64,000 nt of DNA from Ignavibacteria bacterium (GCA_016709315.1 JADJMZ010000003.1:558001-622000), one strand, 5' to 3'; shown: positions 27,103 through 39,200, counted from the stretch's first letter. Translations and numbers: made by a program. The notes: generated by a model not told the origin, from the sequence alone.

Positions 27103-29161
27103 ATGAAAAGAAAATTTATACTATCGGTGATTCTTGCTCTTATTTTTAATTCTCTGTTTTTAATTAATAATAGTTTCAGTCAATGGGTGCAGATGAACGG
27201 TCCGCACGGAGGAGAAGTTAAATGTATTTTTGTTTCCGGTACGAATATTTTTGCCGGGGTTAACGGTCATGGAGTATTTTTGTCAGCAAATGGCGGTACA
27301 AACTGGACTTATGCAGGTTTATCGGGACAGGCGGTTCAAGCCATCAACGCTATTGGAAATAATATTTTTGCCGGAACTCAGAGCGGAGTATTTTTATCAA
27401 CAAATAACGGCACAAGCTGGACCGCGGTTAGTAGCGGGTTGACGAGTCAAAATATTTTTGCATTAATGGTCTCAGGAACAAGAATTTTTGCAGGGACTCA
27501 GAATGGTTTGAATTTATCAACAAATAACGGCGCTAACTGGGTTTCGGTGGGATTCGCAGGTCAATATGTTTATGCACTTGCAGTCTCAGGAACAAAAATG
27601 TTTGCAGGGATTACTTCAGGAGTATATTTATCAACTAATAACGGCACAAACTGGACTCAAACTTCTATGAATTATCATGGTATTCAATCTTTTGCTGTTC
27701 TTGATAGTAATATTTTTGCAGGGACTCAGGGCTCCGGAGTATATTTATCAACAAATTACGGAACAAGCTGGACTGAAGTCAATAACGGATTGACAAGTCA
27801 ATATATTCGTTCCATTGCGATTTCAGGAACAAACATTTATGCCGGGACAAGTATATCTTCTACTTTTAATGGCGGAGTATTTTTATCAACAAATAACGGC
27901 TCAAGCTGGACTGCCGTTAATTACGGATTAACAAATCAAAATGTCCATGCGCTTGGAGTTGCAGCGTCAGGTGTTTTTGCAGGAACTCTGAACGGTGGAA
28001 TATTTTTATCCGGGGATAATGGTACGAGCTGGAGCTCGGTTGGAATCACAGTTCAAACTGTTTATGCATTAGCAGAATCAGGAACAAACATCTTTGCAGG
28101 GACTACAGCCGGAGTATATTTATCAGCAAATAACGGTATTTCTTGGACTTGTGTAAAAAGTCAATTGTCTGTTACGGCACTTACTGTTTCAGGAACAAAC
28201 ATCTTTGCGGGGACTACAGCCGGAGTATATTTATCTACAAACAACGGTGCGAACTGGATTCAAACAGCTTTGAATAATCAATGGATCCGTGCATTTGCAG
28301 TCTCCGGAACAAACATCTTTGCAGGGTCTAATAGCAACGGCATTTATTTATCAACAAATAACGGCACAAGCTGGAATGCGGTTAATAACGGATTAACCAG
28401 TATATACATTGGCGCACTTGCTGTTTCAGGATCAAATATTTTTGCAGGGACCAGCAATGGCGGCGGCGTATTCTTATCAACAAATAACGGATCAAACTGG
28501 ACTACTGTCAATAACGGATTATTGCAGAAATATGTTTGGTCTCTTGCAGTTTCAGGAACAAAGCTTTTTGCCGGAACTACGGGCGGAGGTGTATACATCT
28601 CCTCTGATAACGGATCAAACTGGACTTCTGTCTCTAACGGTCTGCCGGTTCAAACTATTAATGCACTTACAGCTTCGGGAACAAACATCTTTGCGGGTAC
28701 TTATCCCGGAGTTTATTTATCGACAAATAATGGTACAAACTGGATTATTAAAAATCAGGGTTTCAACCCTTCACCACAAATCTGGGCATTATTAATCTCA
28801 AACAATTACATCTATGCCGGAACGACTGCTCAATCTGTTAGCCGCCGTTCTTACTCAGAAATTATTGGCATAAAAACAATCAGCACGGAAGTACCTTCGG
28901 GTTTTTCATTGAAGCAGAATTTTCCGAACCCGTTCAATCCGGTTACGAATTTGGAATTTGGAATTTCGGATTTGGGATTTGTTTCTTTGAAAGTGTATGA
29001 TATTCTTGGAAAAGAAGTAGTGACATTAGTAAACGAAAAATTAAATCCCGGGACATATCAGGGTTGAGTTTGATGCAGGCAATCTGACAAGCGGAGTTTA
29101 TTTTTACAGACTTACTGCTGGAGATTTTACGGATACGAAGAGGATGATGCTTGTGAAGTGA
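27103..29161 (+). CDS. Exported 14-unit BNR-like propeller protein with T9SS tail (frameshift near 29063)
   Basis: Signal peptide (SVILALIFNSLFLINNSFS) followed by 14 units of about 40 residues (SGTNIFAGT..GVYLSTNNGTNW), which equals two seven-bladed propellers. The tail begins normally (SLKQNFPNPFNPVTNLE, VYDILGKEVVTLV) and then ends early at GTYQG because of an extra G near 29063 (CAGGGTTGAG where all relatives have CAGGTTGAG). Restoring the frame gives VEFDAGNLTSGVYFYRL and a normal end at 29161, about 685 residues. The break would remove the sorting signal, so either it is a misread or the protein is not anchored. Repeats are close at DNA level. Confidence 0.9.
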
Positions 29162-29202
29162 GTAGAGTGTGTGGAGTGTGTGGAGTGTGTGGAGTGTTGT
29201 TT
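29159..29202. repeat. 10-bp GAGTGTGTG array at the stop codon
   Basis: Copies of GAGTGTGTGG begin at the stop of the preceding gene. The same decamer class follows the stops at 35675 and 40436. Confidence 0.8.
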
Positions 29203-29339
29203 GAAATGTAATTAAGAACATAGTGTTTCGAATATTTTTGTAAGGATGAAGTGGTTTAATTTATTAAGGAAGTGTAATCAGACCCGTTATATTGAAAACG
29301 TGTAACCGGAATTTTAAAATAGCTTAATAACACAATATT

Positions 29340-31472
29340 ATGAAAAGGAAATTTATACAATTGGTTTTTTTAGTTCTTGTTCTAATTGCACATTGTACCT
29401 TGAACATTGATAATTGCTACTCTCAGTGGGTGCATTCAAGCGGCCCCGGTGGAGCAATTGTACAATGCTTTGCAGTTTCGGGATTAAACCTTTATGCAGG
29501 TACTACCAAAGGAATATATTTATCATTAGATAACGGCACAACCTGGACTGCCGTAAATAACGGATTAACGAGTCAGGGTGTATATGCGCTTACATTTTCA
29601 GGAACAAATCTCTTTGCAGGAACAGGCGGCGGTGTATTTATAAGCACAAATTTTGGCTCAAGCTGGACTGCGGTAAATAACGGTATAACATACATTGATA
29701 TTCGTGCACTTGCAGTTTCAGGGAATAATATCTTTGCAGGTTCTTATAGTCTTTCCACGGGCGGTGTATTTTTGTCAACCAATAACGGTGCCAGCTGGAC
29801 TGCAGTCAACAGCGGATTCACTAACAAAAACGTTTCATCACTTGCTGTTATGGGTACAAATCTCTTTGCAGGGATTGGAGGCAATGTATATTTATCAACA
29901 AATAACGGAGCAAACTGGGCTGGTGCAAATGGCGGAATAACGATGAATAATGTTTATTCACTTACAGCTATAGGAACAAAGTTATTTGCCGGGACAAGTA
30001 ATGGTTTATTTTCATCAGTAAATAACGGAGCAAACTGGACCGCAGCTAATAGTGGATTAACAAGTTATTTTGTTACTTCACTTAAAGCTTCAGGCGCAAA
30101 TATTTTTGCAGGAACAACCGGTGCGTTTCAAATTGGGGGCGGAGTATTTTTATCAACTGACGAAGGCACAACCTGGACTTCGGTAAATAATGGAATAGTA
30201 AATTATGTTATTAATGCTCTCACAGTTTCAGGCACAAAGGTCTTTGCCGGGAGCTATGGAAACGGAGTTTATTTAACAGCAAATAACGGTTCAAGCTGGA
30301 CTTCTGTAAGTAATGGAATGGCGAATAGAAGTATTTATGCACTTGCTGTTACAGGCTCAAACATATTTGCCGGAGGTGCCGGCTGGGGTACTGGTTTATC
30401 TTTATCAACAGATAACGCTTTAAGCTGGACAGACATTGGATTACCTAATCTGTCAATTTTTGCGCTTGCTGTTTCAGGGACAAATCTTTTTGCAGGGACA
30501 GCTGTCGGTTCCGGAGGAGGAGGAGTTGTATATTTATCAACTAATAACGGAATAAACTGGACTGTTGCTAATAACGGTTTACCTACCGGAAGTGTACCGC
30601 ATGTTCTTGCCTTCGCAGTTTCAGGAACAAAACTCTTTGCGGGTTTTAATAACCGTGGTGTTTATTTAACAAGCAATAACGGAACAAACTGGAATGCGGT
30701 CAATAATGGATTAACTCATCAATACGTCTATACACTTGCAGTACTGGATACAAATCTTTTTGCAGGAACTCAGGGCGGCGGAGTTTTCCTTACTACAAAT
30801 AACGGAACAAACTGGAATGCGGTCAATAACGGATTAACTAATCTATACGTTTATTCACTTGCAGTTATGGGAACAAAAGTGTTTGCAGGGACTTCAGGCG
30901 GAGTATATTTATCAACAAATAACGGTTCAAGCTGGACTGAAGTTAATAATGGAATAAATGGAGAAACAGTAATTGCATTTGCAGTTTCAGGAACAAACAT
31001 ATTTGCAGGTACCGGCGGCGGCATATATTTATCAACAAATAGCGGAACAAGCTGGATTCCAAAAAATCAGGGAATCAATGTTGTCCCGACAACCCGGGCA
31101 TTGTTAATCGCTAACAATTATATCTTTGCCGGCATTGAGGAAAATTCCGTCTGGCGCAGAGCATACTCTGAGATTATTGGCATAAAAAAAATCAGCGCGG
31201 AAGTACCTTCAGGTTTTTCATTGAAGCAGAATTTTCCGAACCCGTTCAATCCAATGACAATTATAAATTACGAATTAAAAATTACGAATTATGTGAATAT
31301 GATTGTTTATGATGTAATGGGAAAAGAAGTTGTGACGCTTGTAAATGAAAAGCAAAGTCCGGGTACATATCAGGTTGAGTTTGATGCTGGTAGTCTGACG
31401 AGCGGAGTATATTTTTACAGACTTACATCAGGAGATTTTACTGATACAAAGAGGATGCTGCTTGTGAAATGA
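29340..31472 (+). CDS. Exported 14-unit BNR-like propeller protein with T9SS tail
   Basis: 710 residues: signal peptide (LVFLVLVLIAHCTLNIDNCYSQ), 14 units (for example SGTNLFAGTGGGVFISTNFGSSWTAVNNG), and a T9SS type A tail (SLKQNFPNPFNPMT, VYDVMGKEVVTLV, VYFYRLTSG). Here the tail uses the ATTACGA heptamer form (INYELKITNYV) instead of the ATTTGGA form of its closest relatives, so the tail appears to have been exchanged. A TATTTTTG box near 29236 is a possible promoter. Confidence 0.9.
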   Translation: MKRKFIQLVFLVLVLIAHCTLNIDNCYSQWVHSSGPGGAIVQCFAVSGLNLYAGTTKGIYLSLDNGTTWTAVNNGLTSQGVYALTFSGTNLFAGTGGGVFISTNFGSSWTAVNNGITYIDIRALAVSGNNIFAGSYSLSTGGVFLSTNNGASWTAVNSGFTNKNVSSLAVMGTNLFAGIGGNVYLSTNNGANWAGANGGITMNNVYSLTAIGTKLFAGTSNGLFSSVNNGANWTAANSGLTSYFVTSLKASGANIFAGTTGAFQIGGGVFLSTDEGTTWTSVNNGIVNYVINALTVSGTKVFAGSYGNGVYLTANNGSSWTSVSNGMANRSIYALAVTGSNIFAGGAGWGTGLSLSTDNALSWTDIGLPNLSIFALAVSGTNLFAGTAVGSGGGGVVYLSTNNGINWTVANNGLPTGSVPHVLAFAVSGTKLFAGFNNRGVYLTSNNGTNWNAVNNGLTHQYVYTLAVLDTNLFAGTQGGGVFLTTNNGTNWNAVNNGLTNLYVYSLAVMGTKVFAGTSGGVYLSTNNGSSWTEVNNGINGETVIAFAVSGTNIFAGTGGGIYLSTNSGTSWIPKNQGINVVPTTRALLIANNYIFAGIEENSVWRRAYSEIIGIKKISAEVPSGFSLKQNFPNPFNPMTIINYELKITNYVNMIVYDVMGKEVVTLVNEKQSPGTYQVEFDAGSLTSGVYFYRLTSGDFTDTKRMLLVK

Positions 31473-31582
31473 AATTCAGATCGTATGTCTTTATTATACG
31501 GAAAGCTAACCTTCTGAAGTCTCAGATCAGAAAACATTAATAAATTTAAATTATCAGACACCGGAAGTTTGCAGTTAAACTT

Positions 31583-31627
31583 TTTTAAAATCTTTAACAA
31601 TTGGAATTATGAATTAAAATATTTAAT
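31583..31627 (+). promoter_or_regulatory. Degenerate copy of the double-repeat promoter
   Basis: The second half-site is kept (TTAACAATTGG at 31594-31604) and TATTTAAT falls at the expected distance (31620-31627), but the first half-site is poor. It lies about 75 bases before the SBBP gene at 31702. Listed as possible only. Confidence 0.35.
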
Positions 31628-31701
31628 AAGGATTGAGAAATCGAATACAGTTAAACCATAAAAAGATTCTTTATTAAATATAAGAAAAAATTAAAGTGAA
31701 A

Positions 31702-33363
31702 ATGAGAAATTATTTATTAGCATTATCTGTGATTGCTCCGATTCTATTAGCTTTTCAAAATTCATTCACACAGGTAACTCAGGAATGGGAAGCAAGATAT
31801 AACGGTGCAGGTGATTCAACTGATTATTCATATTTATTTGCAGTAGACGGTTCAGGTAATGTTTATGTGACAGGGAACAGTTATGAAAGTGAAACAAACT
31901 ATGATTATGCAACTGTAAAATACAATTCATCAGGCATTCCGCAATGGGTACAAAAATATAACGGTCCGGGTAATTCAGGTGACTATGCCTATTCAATTGC
32001 AGCAGACGATTCAGGTAATGTTTATGTGACAGGTTATAGTCAGGGAAGTGGAACAGGATTTGATTATGCAACAATAAAATACAATTCATCAGGTGTGCAA
32101 CAATGGCTACAAAGATACAACGGTCCCGGAAATGAAATTGATTATGCTCATTCAATTGCGCTTGACTGTACAGGTAATGTATATGTGACGGGGTTCAGTT
32201 CAGGCATCGGAACAGCATATGATTATGCAACAATAAAATACAATTCAACAGGTGTAGAACAATGGGTACAAAGATACAACGGTCCGGGAAATTATTATGA
32301 TTATGCTCATTCAATTGCACTGGACGATTCAGGTTATGTATATGTGACCGGGTTTAGTTACGGAAGCGGAACGGGATGGGATTATACAACAATAAAATAC
32401 AATTCATCAGGTGATTCAGTCTGGGTAAAAAGATATAATGGTCCTGGTAATTCAGATGATTATGTTGGTTCAATTGTATTGGACGATGCATGTAATGTTT
32501 ATGTGACAGGATCGAGCTATGGCAACGGAACAGGAAGTGATTATGCAACAATAAAATACAATTCATCAGGAGTACAACAATGGATACAAAGATATAACGG
32601 TCCCGGTAATGAAACTGATTTTGCACATTCAATTGCATCGGATGGTTCAGGTAATGTATATGTTACAGGGGAAAGTTTTGGCGGCGGAACATTTTCTGAT
32701 TATACAACAATAAAATATAATTCATCAGGTGATTCAGTATGGGTAATAAGGTATAACGGATCTGGAAATTCAGAAGATAAGGCTTTTTCAATTGCAGTGG
32801 ATGGTTCAGGGAATGTATATGTGACAGGGAATAGTTATGGAAGTGGAACAAAATATGATTATGCAACAATAAAATACAATTCATTAGGTGTTCAGCAATG
32901 GTTGCAAAGATATAATGGTCCGGGAGATTCAACTGATTATGCTTTTTCAGTTGCAGTGGACGGTTCATCTAATGTATATGTGACAGGGTATAGTTATGGC
33001 AGCGGTACAGGGAGTGATTATGCAACAATAAAATATTCACAGTCAAATGGCATCAGACAAATATCTTCTATAATCCCGGAGCAATTCAGTTTGTCACAAA
33101 ACTATCCGAACCCTTTCAACCCGGTTACGAAGATCAATTACGAATTACCTGCCTCGCGGCATGGCGGGCGAGTTACGAATTACGCTAAGCTTGTTGTGTA
33201 TGATGTTATGGGAAAAGAAGTTGTGACTCTTGTAAATGAAAAGCAAAGTCCGGGTACATATCAGGTTGAGTATGACGCAGGCAGTCTTACGAGCGGGGTT
33301 TATTTTTACAGACTTACTGCTGGAGATTTTACGGATACGAAGAGGATGCTGCTTGTGAAATAA
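31702..33363 (+). CDS. Exported 8-unit SBBP propeller protein with T9SS tail
   Basis: About 553 residues from ATG 31702 (a GTG six bases upstream is an alternative). Signal peptide (LLALSVIAPILLAFQNSF), eight SBBP units (QRYNGPGNETDFAHSIASDG, NVYVTGESF), then a T9SS tail (SLSQNYPNPFNPVTKINYE). Within the tail the segment expected as ELRVTNYA reads ELPASRHGGRVTNYA: 21 extra bases at 33148-33168 have inserted in frame. The tail otherwise looks functional (VYDVMGKEVVTLV, VYFYRLTAGDFTDTKRM). Confidence 0.9.
   Translation: MRNYLLALSVIAPILLAFQNSFTQVTQEWEARYNGAGDSTDYSYLFAVDGSGNVYVTGNSYESETNYDYATVKYNSSGIPQWVQKYNGPGNSGDYAYSIAADDSGNVYVTGYSQGSGTGFDYATIKYNSSGVQQWLQRYNGPGNEIDYAHSIALDCTGNVYVTGFSSGIGTAYDYATIKYNSTGVEQWVQRYNGPGNYYDYAHSIALDDSGYVYVTGFSYGSGTGWDYTTIKYNSSGDSVWVKRYNGPGNSDDYVGSIVLDDACNVYVTGSSYGNGTGSDYATIKYNSSGVQQWIQRYNGPGNETDFAHSIASDGSGNVYVTGESFGGGTFSDYTTIKYNSSGDSVWVIRYNGSGNSEDKAFSIAVDGSGNVYVTGNSYGSGTKYDYATIKYNSLGVQQWLQRYNGPGDSTDYAFSVAVDGSSNVYVTGYSYGSGTGSDYATIKYSQSNGIRQISSIIPEQFSLSQNYPNPFNPVTKINYELPASRHGGRVTNYAKLVVYDVMGKEVVTLVNEKQSPGTYQVEYDAGSLTSGVYFYRLTAGDFTDTKRMLLVK
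33148..33168 (+). repeat. 21-bp GC-rich in-frame insertion in a T9SS tail
   Basis: CCTGCCTCGCGGCATGGCGG plus one G adds PASRHGG to the tail. Its ends TGCCTCGCGG and GCGGG match the intergenic elements at 33484-33519 and 59055-59085 (reverse orientation). A related 18-bp insert is at 42579-42596. Its GC content stands out strongly from the flanks. Confidence 0.8.
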
Positions 33364-33447
33364 CAGTGAGGCAGTGAGGCAGTGAGGCAGTGAGGCAGTG
33401 AGGCAAGGCAGTTTGGCAGTTAGCCAGTTGAGCAGTTAGGCAGTTGA
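33363..33447. repeat. 8-bp GGCAGTGA array
   Basis: Five copies of AGGCAGTG, then GGCAGTTTGGCAGTT words, starting at the stop codon of the SBBP gene. The same vocabulary follows hdrA (17415) and the chitinase gene (53303). Confidence 0.85.
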
Positions 33448-33483
33448 AAATTAAACCCCTAAGTTTGTCATTCCTGTTCGACT

Positions 33484-33519
33484 TGCCCGCTTTCAGCGAG
33501 TTAAACCGCGAGGCAGGCA
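33484..33519. repeat. Intergenic copy of the TGCCTCGCGG element
   Basis: TGCCCGCTTTCAGCGAG, TTAAACC, GCGAGGCAGGCA. The reverse complement begins TGCCTGCCTCGCGG and ends GCGGGCA, matching the two ends of the coding insert at 33148. The rest of the 33364-33683 gap holds the 8-bp array and promoter P5. Confidence 0.7.
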
Positions 33520-33559
33520 TGTTTCTTGCAGGAATCACCTGATGTATAAAAATAAATTT

Positions 33560-33604
33560 TTGACAATTCTTTGACATTTGGAATTTTAAGAGAACATATT
33601 TTTG
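33560..33604 (+). promoter_or_regulatory. Promoter P5: double GACAAT repeat plus TATTTTTG box
   Basis: TTGACAATTCT, TTGACATTTGG, 15 bases, TATTTTTG (33597-33604). Lies about 80 bases before the ATG at 33684. Confidence 0.82.
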
Positions 33605-33683
33605 AAAGGATTAAAGAGATCATACAAATATTTTTAAAATAGAATTAATTTAGTTCTTGAATTTATGTAAAGGAGTATTCTCT

Positions 33684-35675
33684 ATGAAAAACTTCTGTAA
33701 AATATTAGCATCAATAATTTTATTATTCCAAATTGATAATTGTGTCGCGCAGTGGGAGCAGACAAACGGTCCATTAAGCGGCTCAGTCAGGTGCTCTGCA
33801 GTTTCAGGGCAGAATTTTTTTGCCGGAACAGATAAGGCAGGTGTATTCCTATCAACCAACAACGGCGAAAACTGGACTGCTGTAAATAATGGATTATCAA
33901 TATTAAATATCAATATTCTTGTCATCAGCGGAAACAATATTTATGCGGGCAGCTCCGGAGTATTCCTTTCAGCAAATAATGGCGATAGCTGGAGAAGCAT
34001 CGGATTATCAAATCAGTATATATCTTCTCTTGCCATAAGCGGAAATAAAATTATCGCTTCCGGTGAAGAGGTTTTTCTTTCAACAAATAATGGTAATAAC
34101 TGGATATCTACCGGTTTAAGTGAGAATATAACTTCTCTTGCTATAAGCGGAAATAATTTAATAGCTGCAAATGATGCTCTTGTTATCGGCGGTGTATATG
34201 TTTCAAGCAATAATGGCGGAAGCTGGAACTATATGGCAATGCAACATACCGGAAGTCTTGCTTCAAATGAAAATTACGTATATGCCGGTAATTGGGCAGG
34301 GGGAGTATTTGTATCAACCAATAGTGGATTTAACTGGACTTATTCAGGTTTATCGAATTATTATGTTAATTCCGTTGCCGTTAACGGAAACAATTTAATT
34401 GCCGGGACATACTCAGGAATATTCCGGTCAACAAATGAAGGAGTCAGCTGGTTTGCTGCCGGTTTGCCGAATTACAATATTAGTTCTGCAGCGGTAAGCG
34501 GTAATAATGTATTCGCAGTAACTTATAACAACGCATCATTTCTTTCAACTAACAGCGGTGAAAACTGGACTACTGTAAATATAGATTCATTAAATCTTTC
34601 TGTTTTGACTCTTGCAATCAATGGTCAAAATCTATTTGCAGGAACAAATTATAACGGTGCATTTCTATCTACCAACAATGGCGAAAACTGGAACGCAATA
34701 AACAGCGGTTTGACAAGCCAATCAGTTACTTCTTTTGCCATAAAAGAAAATTATCTGTTTGCAGGTACTAATCAAGGAATATTCAGTTCAATCAGCAATG
34801 GCGGAAACTGGACTTATTCAGGTCTGTCAGATTTATTTGTAAACACAATTGCCGTAAGCGGAAATAATATTTTCGCAGGGACAAATCACGGATTATTCCT
34901 TTCAACCAATAATGGCGGAAACTGGACGGCTTCCGGATTATTAAATCGGCGAGTTTATTCTCTGAGTGTAAGCGGAATCAGTGTTTTCGCAGGAACCGAC
35001 AGCGGATTATTTCTCGGCGGTACCCATATCGGTTTATCATTTTATGATATTATGTCTCTTACCACTAACGGAAACAATGTGTTTGCAGGAACTGACAGCG
35101 GAGGAGTATTTCTTTCTTCAAATAACGGCGGTAACTGGATTGCTGCCGGTTTATCAAATCGAAGTATTCATTCTCTGTTTGCAAACGGAATTTATTTATT
35201 CTCAGGAACTGACAGCGGAGTATATATGTCAGCCAATAATGGTGTAAGCTGGCTCGATAAGAATCAGGGTTTCAATTCTTCTGCTGACATAAGATCTATA
35301 ATTATGGGAAATGGTTTTATATTTGGCGGAACCTATTATCAGTCGGTATGGAGAAGATTGTACTCTGATATCATAATCACAGGAATAAAACAAATCACCG
35401 GACCAGCGCCTTCTTCATTTTTGTTATCACAAAACTATCCAAACCCGTTCAATCCGGTTACTAATTTGGAATTTGGGATTTCGAAATTGGAATTTGTATC
35501 TTTGAAAGTTTATGATTTACTTGGAAAAGAAGTCTCAACTTTAGTTAATGAAAAATTAAATCCCGGGACTTACAGAGTTGAGTTTGATGCAGGCAGTCTT
35601 ACGAGCGGGGTTTATTTTTACAGACTTACTGCTGGAGATTTTACTGATACGAAGAGGATGCTGCTTCTGAAGTGA
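33684..35675 (+). CDS. Exported 14-unit BNR-like propeller protein with T9SS tail
   Basis: 663 residues from ATG 33684, chosen because AAAGGAG precedes it at 33669; the longer frame from 33657 adds nine residues without a ribosome site. Signal peptide (ILASIILLFQIDNCVAQ), 14 units (SGNNIFAGTNHGLFLSTNNGGNW), T9SS type A tail (LLSQNYPNPFNPVTNLE, VYDLLGKEVSTLV, VYFYRLTAG). The units are more divergent than in its relatives, suggesting an older copy or less exchange. A 10-bp GAGTG array follows the stop (35672-35722). Confidence 0.9.
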   Translation: MKNFCKILASIILLFQIDNCVAQWEQTNGPLSGSVRCSAVSGQNFFAGTDKAGVFLSTNNGENWTAVNNGLSILNINILVISGNNIYAGSSGVFLSANNGDSWRSIGLSNQYISSLAISGNKIIASGEEVFLSTNNGNNWISTGLSENITSLAISGNNLIAANDALVIGGVYVSSNNGGSWNYMAMQHTGSLASNENYVYAGNWAGGVFVSTNSGFNWTYSGLSNYYVNSVAVNGNNLIAGTYSGIFRSTNEGVSWFAAGLPNYNISSAAVSGNNVFAVTYNNASFLSTNSGENWTTVNIDSLNLSVLTLAINGQNLFAGTNYNGAFLSTNNGENWNAINSGLTSQSVTSFAIKENYLFAGTNQGIFSSISNGGNWTYSGLSDLFVNTIAVSGNNIFAGTNHGLFLSTNNGGNWTASGLLNRRVYSLSVSGISVFAGTDSGLFLGGTHIGLSFYDIMSLTTNGNNVFAGTDSGGVFLSSNNGGNWIAAGLSNRSIHSLFANGIYLFSGTDSGVYMSANNGVSWLDKNQGFNSSADIRSIIMGNGFIFGGTYYQSVWRRLYSDIIITGIKQITGPAPSSFLLSQNYPNPFNPVTNLEFGISKLEFVSLKVYDLLGKEVSTLVNEKLNPGTYRVEFDAGSLTSGVYFYRLTAGDFTDTKRMLLLK

Positions 35676-36263
35676 TTAGAGTGATTAGAGTGTGTTGAGT
35701 GTATAGAGTGTGTTGAGTGAAGTTTGAAATATTTTTTTGCCAACTGGAAATTCAATTAAAGTCTATGATTAAGAGTGCATCAGTATTTTGAAGTTATAGA
35801 TTACTAAACTAAAGTATCTGTGCAGTTAGTAATGTTTATAATTTTTTAAACAATTTCTAATATATTCTTCATCACATTATATTTTGATAGAATGTTGATT
35901 TAAAAATGGTTGCGATAATTTTGAAATTAATAACAGATTACTGAATTAAAATATTAATAAAATTTTTGAGTAAATATTCTAAAACTGGATAAGCAAATAA
36001 TCTAATTATGGTTAAGAATTCAGATATAATTCCATTTTTCAGGTCAATAATAGTGTAATTTTTAAAAACATTATCTAAAAACATGAATATTTTTCTTTGC
36101 ATAAAAATTTGATTTCCAATACTTTGCAGAAATGGCGTTTCGGATGTTAAAGTGTGTTTGGACAAAAATTATTCCTGTTCTCAATTCGAAAATAAATTTA
36201 AAAGAAAAATAAATTTCATCATATAAACTATAATTCAAATATTCTTATGAAAGGAGAATAGAA
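35676..36263. other. 588-bp gene-free AT-rich gap
   Basis: It begins with the decamer array. At 35725-35760 a stretch (GAAGTTTGAAATATTTTTTT, GCCAACTGGAAATTC) resembles the sequence at 40531-40575 but lacks one half-site of the double-repeat promoter. Beyond that I see only AT-rich sequence, and a GGAGAA ribosome site at the far end. Confidence 0.6.
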
Positions 36264-39200
36264 TTGAAAAAATTAATACTTAAAATTGCCATGCTGATCG
36301 CAGTTACTTTTCTGCTTAACGGATCAGCATACTCTGCAAACGAATATTTCAGAAGCGTTAATTCAGGAAACTGGAATTCAAATTCAACGTGGCAGATGTC
36401 AACAAACGGCGGCGGTACATGGTTTGCCGCAACAAGCACCCCAACAGATACAAGCGGACCGATTACGATACAAAGTCCGAATACTGTTACAGTCAGTGTA
36501 AACGTAAATGCAGATCAGCTTACTGTTAATAACGGAGGGATATTATCTGTAAACACATCAATAGTTTTTACTCTGAAAGACGGTAGCGGCGAGGATCTGC
36601 TTTTGAATCCCGGAGGCATTGTATCGGGCGCAGGAACTTTTCAGACTCAGGGCACGGAAGTTTCAATTAATGTCAGAAACGGTTCGACATTTTCAACAGC
36701 TTTAAAAGTCAATACAGGAAAATTAACTTCATATGACAGCAGTTCACCGAATATTGCTTACTATAACGGCACAATGACAATTGATGCCGGAGCTGTATTA
36801 AATGTCCTTTCAGGAGGTTATAAAATTCAGGCAAGAAATAATGTTACTAACAACGGTGAAATAACAAGCAACGCAGGAGGAATTTTTTATATGAGCGGAC
36901 TTTCATTGATTAATAACGACACTATTAAAGGTGATAATGTGATTTTCGATGATACAACTTCTTTGTCCGGCACAGGCGCTTATACAAGCAATGATATTTC
37001 AATTGCCGGAACAGGTAATGTATCTCTTGCAAATAATCTGACATTTTCACCTGCCTCAAACTTTAATATTAATAGCGGAGGTGTGTTAAATCTTAATACC
37101 AGAACATTCACTTTTAACAGAGGAACATTTTTTCTTTTAACCGGAGGTACTGTTTTAAACTCAGGGATATTTCAGACTCAGTCAGTAGTTTCTTTAATTT
37201 TAAGGAATGGAACAAGTTTTAATGCGCCGTTAAAAGTAAACACCGGCACGGCAACTTCCTACAATGACGGATTTCCAAACATTGCAAACTATAACGGAAC
37301 GCTTACTATAGATGCAGGTGCTACATTTACATCGCAGTCCGGCGGATACACAAATAGAATATACGGAAATGTTACTAACAACGGAACGATTTCCGGAAAC
37401 AACTTTATTATGAGAGGTCCTTCTTTAACAAACAACGGATCAATATCTTCCGTAAATTTTCAGTTTGATTCCGTCACATCCGTAACCAGCACCGGCACAT
37501 ACACAAGCAATACAATTACGATCGGAGAAACCGGAAACATTACTTTAATTTCTAATGTGACATTTACACCCGGAAGTTCATTCTCTGTTTCCAACGGCGG
37601 AGTCTTTAATCCGGGAGCAAAGACTTTTACATTTGCTTCAGGTTCTTTCATACTTAATACAGGCGCAGTTGTTTCCGGATCGGGTCCGAGCGCAGGAACA
37701 ATGCAGTCGCAGAATAATGTAAATTTTATTTTCAGAAACGGCTCTACTTTTAACAGTGCTATAAAAGTAAATACAGGAATACTGACAGCGTATAATGATC
37801 AGTCGCCATTTATTGCTGTGTTCAGCGGATCGATTGCAGTTGATGCAGGAGCTACTCTGACTCAAATCAGCGGAGGATATACTACAAAGTCAATGAATAC
37901 GGTTACAAATAACGGCACAATTACTTCACCAAACGGTGGAAACAGTTTCAGGATGAGAGGGAATTTATTCATAAATAACTCTTCCGTTACTTGTCAAAAT
38001 CTTTATTTCGATTCCACTACCACTCTTACCGGAACAGGAACATATACAGGACAAAGCATTAATATCGGAACTTCAGGAAATGTTACTTTAGCAAATAACA
38101 TCACGTTTTCTCCCGTCATAGACTTTGACATTGACGGAATATTAAATCTGAATACAAAAACTCTGACTTTCAATTCCGGTACATTCAGGACAAACAGCGG
38201 AGGCACAGTTCTTAACTCCGGTTTGTTTCAGACTCAGGGATCAGTAAGTGTGATTAACAGAAACTCTTCGGCTTTCAATGCTCCTTTTAAAGTAAGCAGC
38301 GGAACTACATTAGCCTACAATAATGTCAGTCCTTTCTTTGCAGTGTTCAATGGTCCGATTACTGTGGATGCAGGAGCAACATTAACAGGCTCAAACGGAG
38401 GATACACTTTACAGGCAAATAATACTGTTACAAATAACGGAATTATAGCAGGATCCGGCACTCATAATTTCAGAATGAAAGGTTCTTCTTTAGTAAACAA
38501 TAATTCAATTACCAGCTATGAACTGACTTTTGACTCAACTACAACTGTTTCAGGTGCCGGAACATTTACAAGTAGTTTAATTACAATCGGTGGTTCGGGA
38601 AATGTTTCTCTCGGAAGTAATGTGACTATCTCTCCCGTAAATAATTTTACAGTCAATACAGGAGGTATCTTAAATCCAAATGCATTTACATTTACTGCTA
38701 CAGGTGCATTGTATTTTAATAACGGATCATCAGTTACAAACTCCGGTATTTTCAGAACCCAGGGTTCAACAAATTTAATCTGCAAAGCAGGGTGCAGTTT
38801 TAATCCTCCATTAAAAATAAATACAGGGACAACATTTCTTTATGACAACGGATCTCCATTTATTGGTACCGTAAACGGTATAATAACAGTTGATGCCGGA
38901 GCTGTGTTATCCTGCTTAAACGGCGGATATACAGTCAGAGCAAACAATGATGTCATTAATAATGGAACAATTACCGCTTCAGGCAGTCCTTTGTTCAGAA
39001 TGTACGGAACTAATTTTACCAACAACGGCAGCATTAATTTCAGTAATTTCAATTTTGAAAGCGGCGCGCATACGCTTTCCGGAACAGGCTCATGGCTTAC
39101 AAATGCTGATATAATCTCCGGTTCGACTTTAACATTGACATCAAATCATCAGATGCATAGTGTAAATGTAAATGCAGGCGGAACATTCAATCTGTCAACA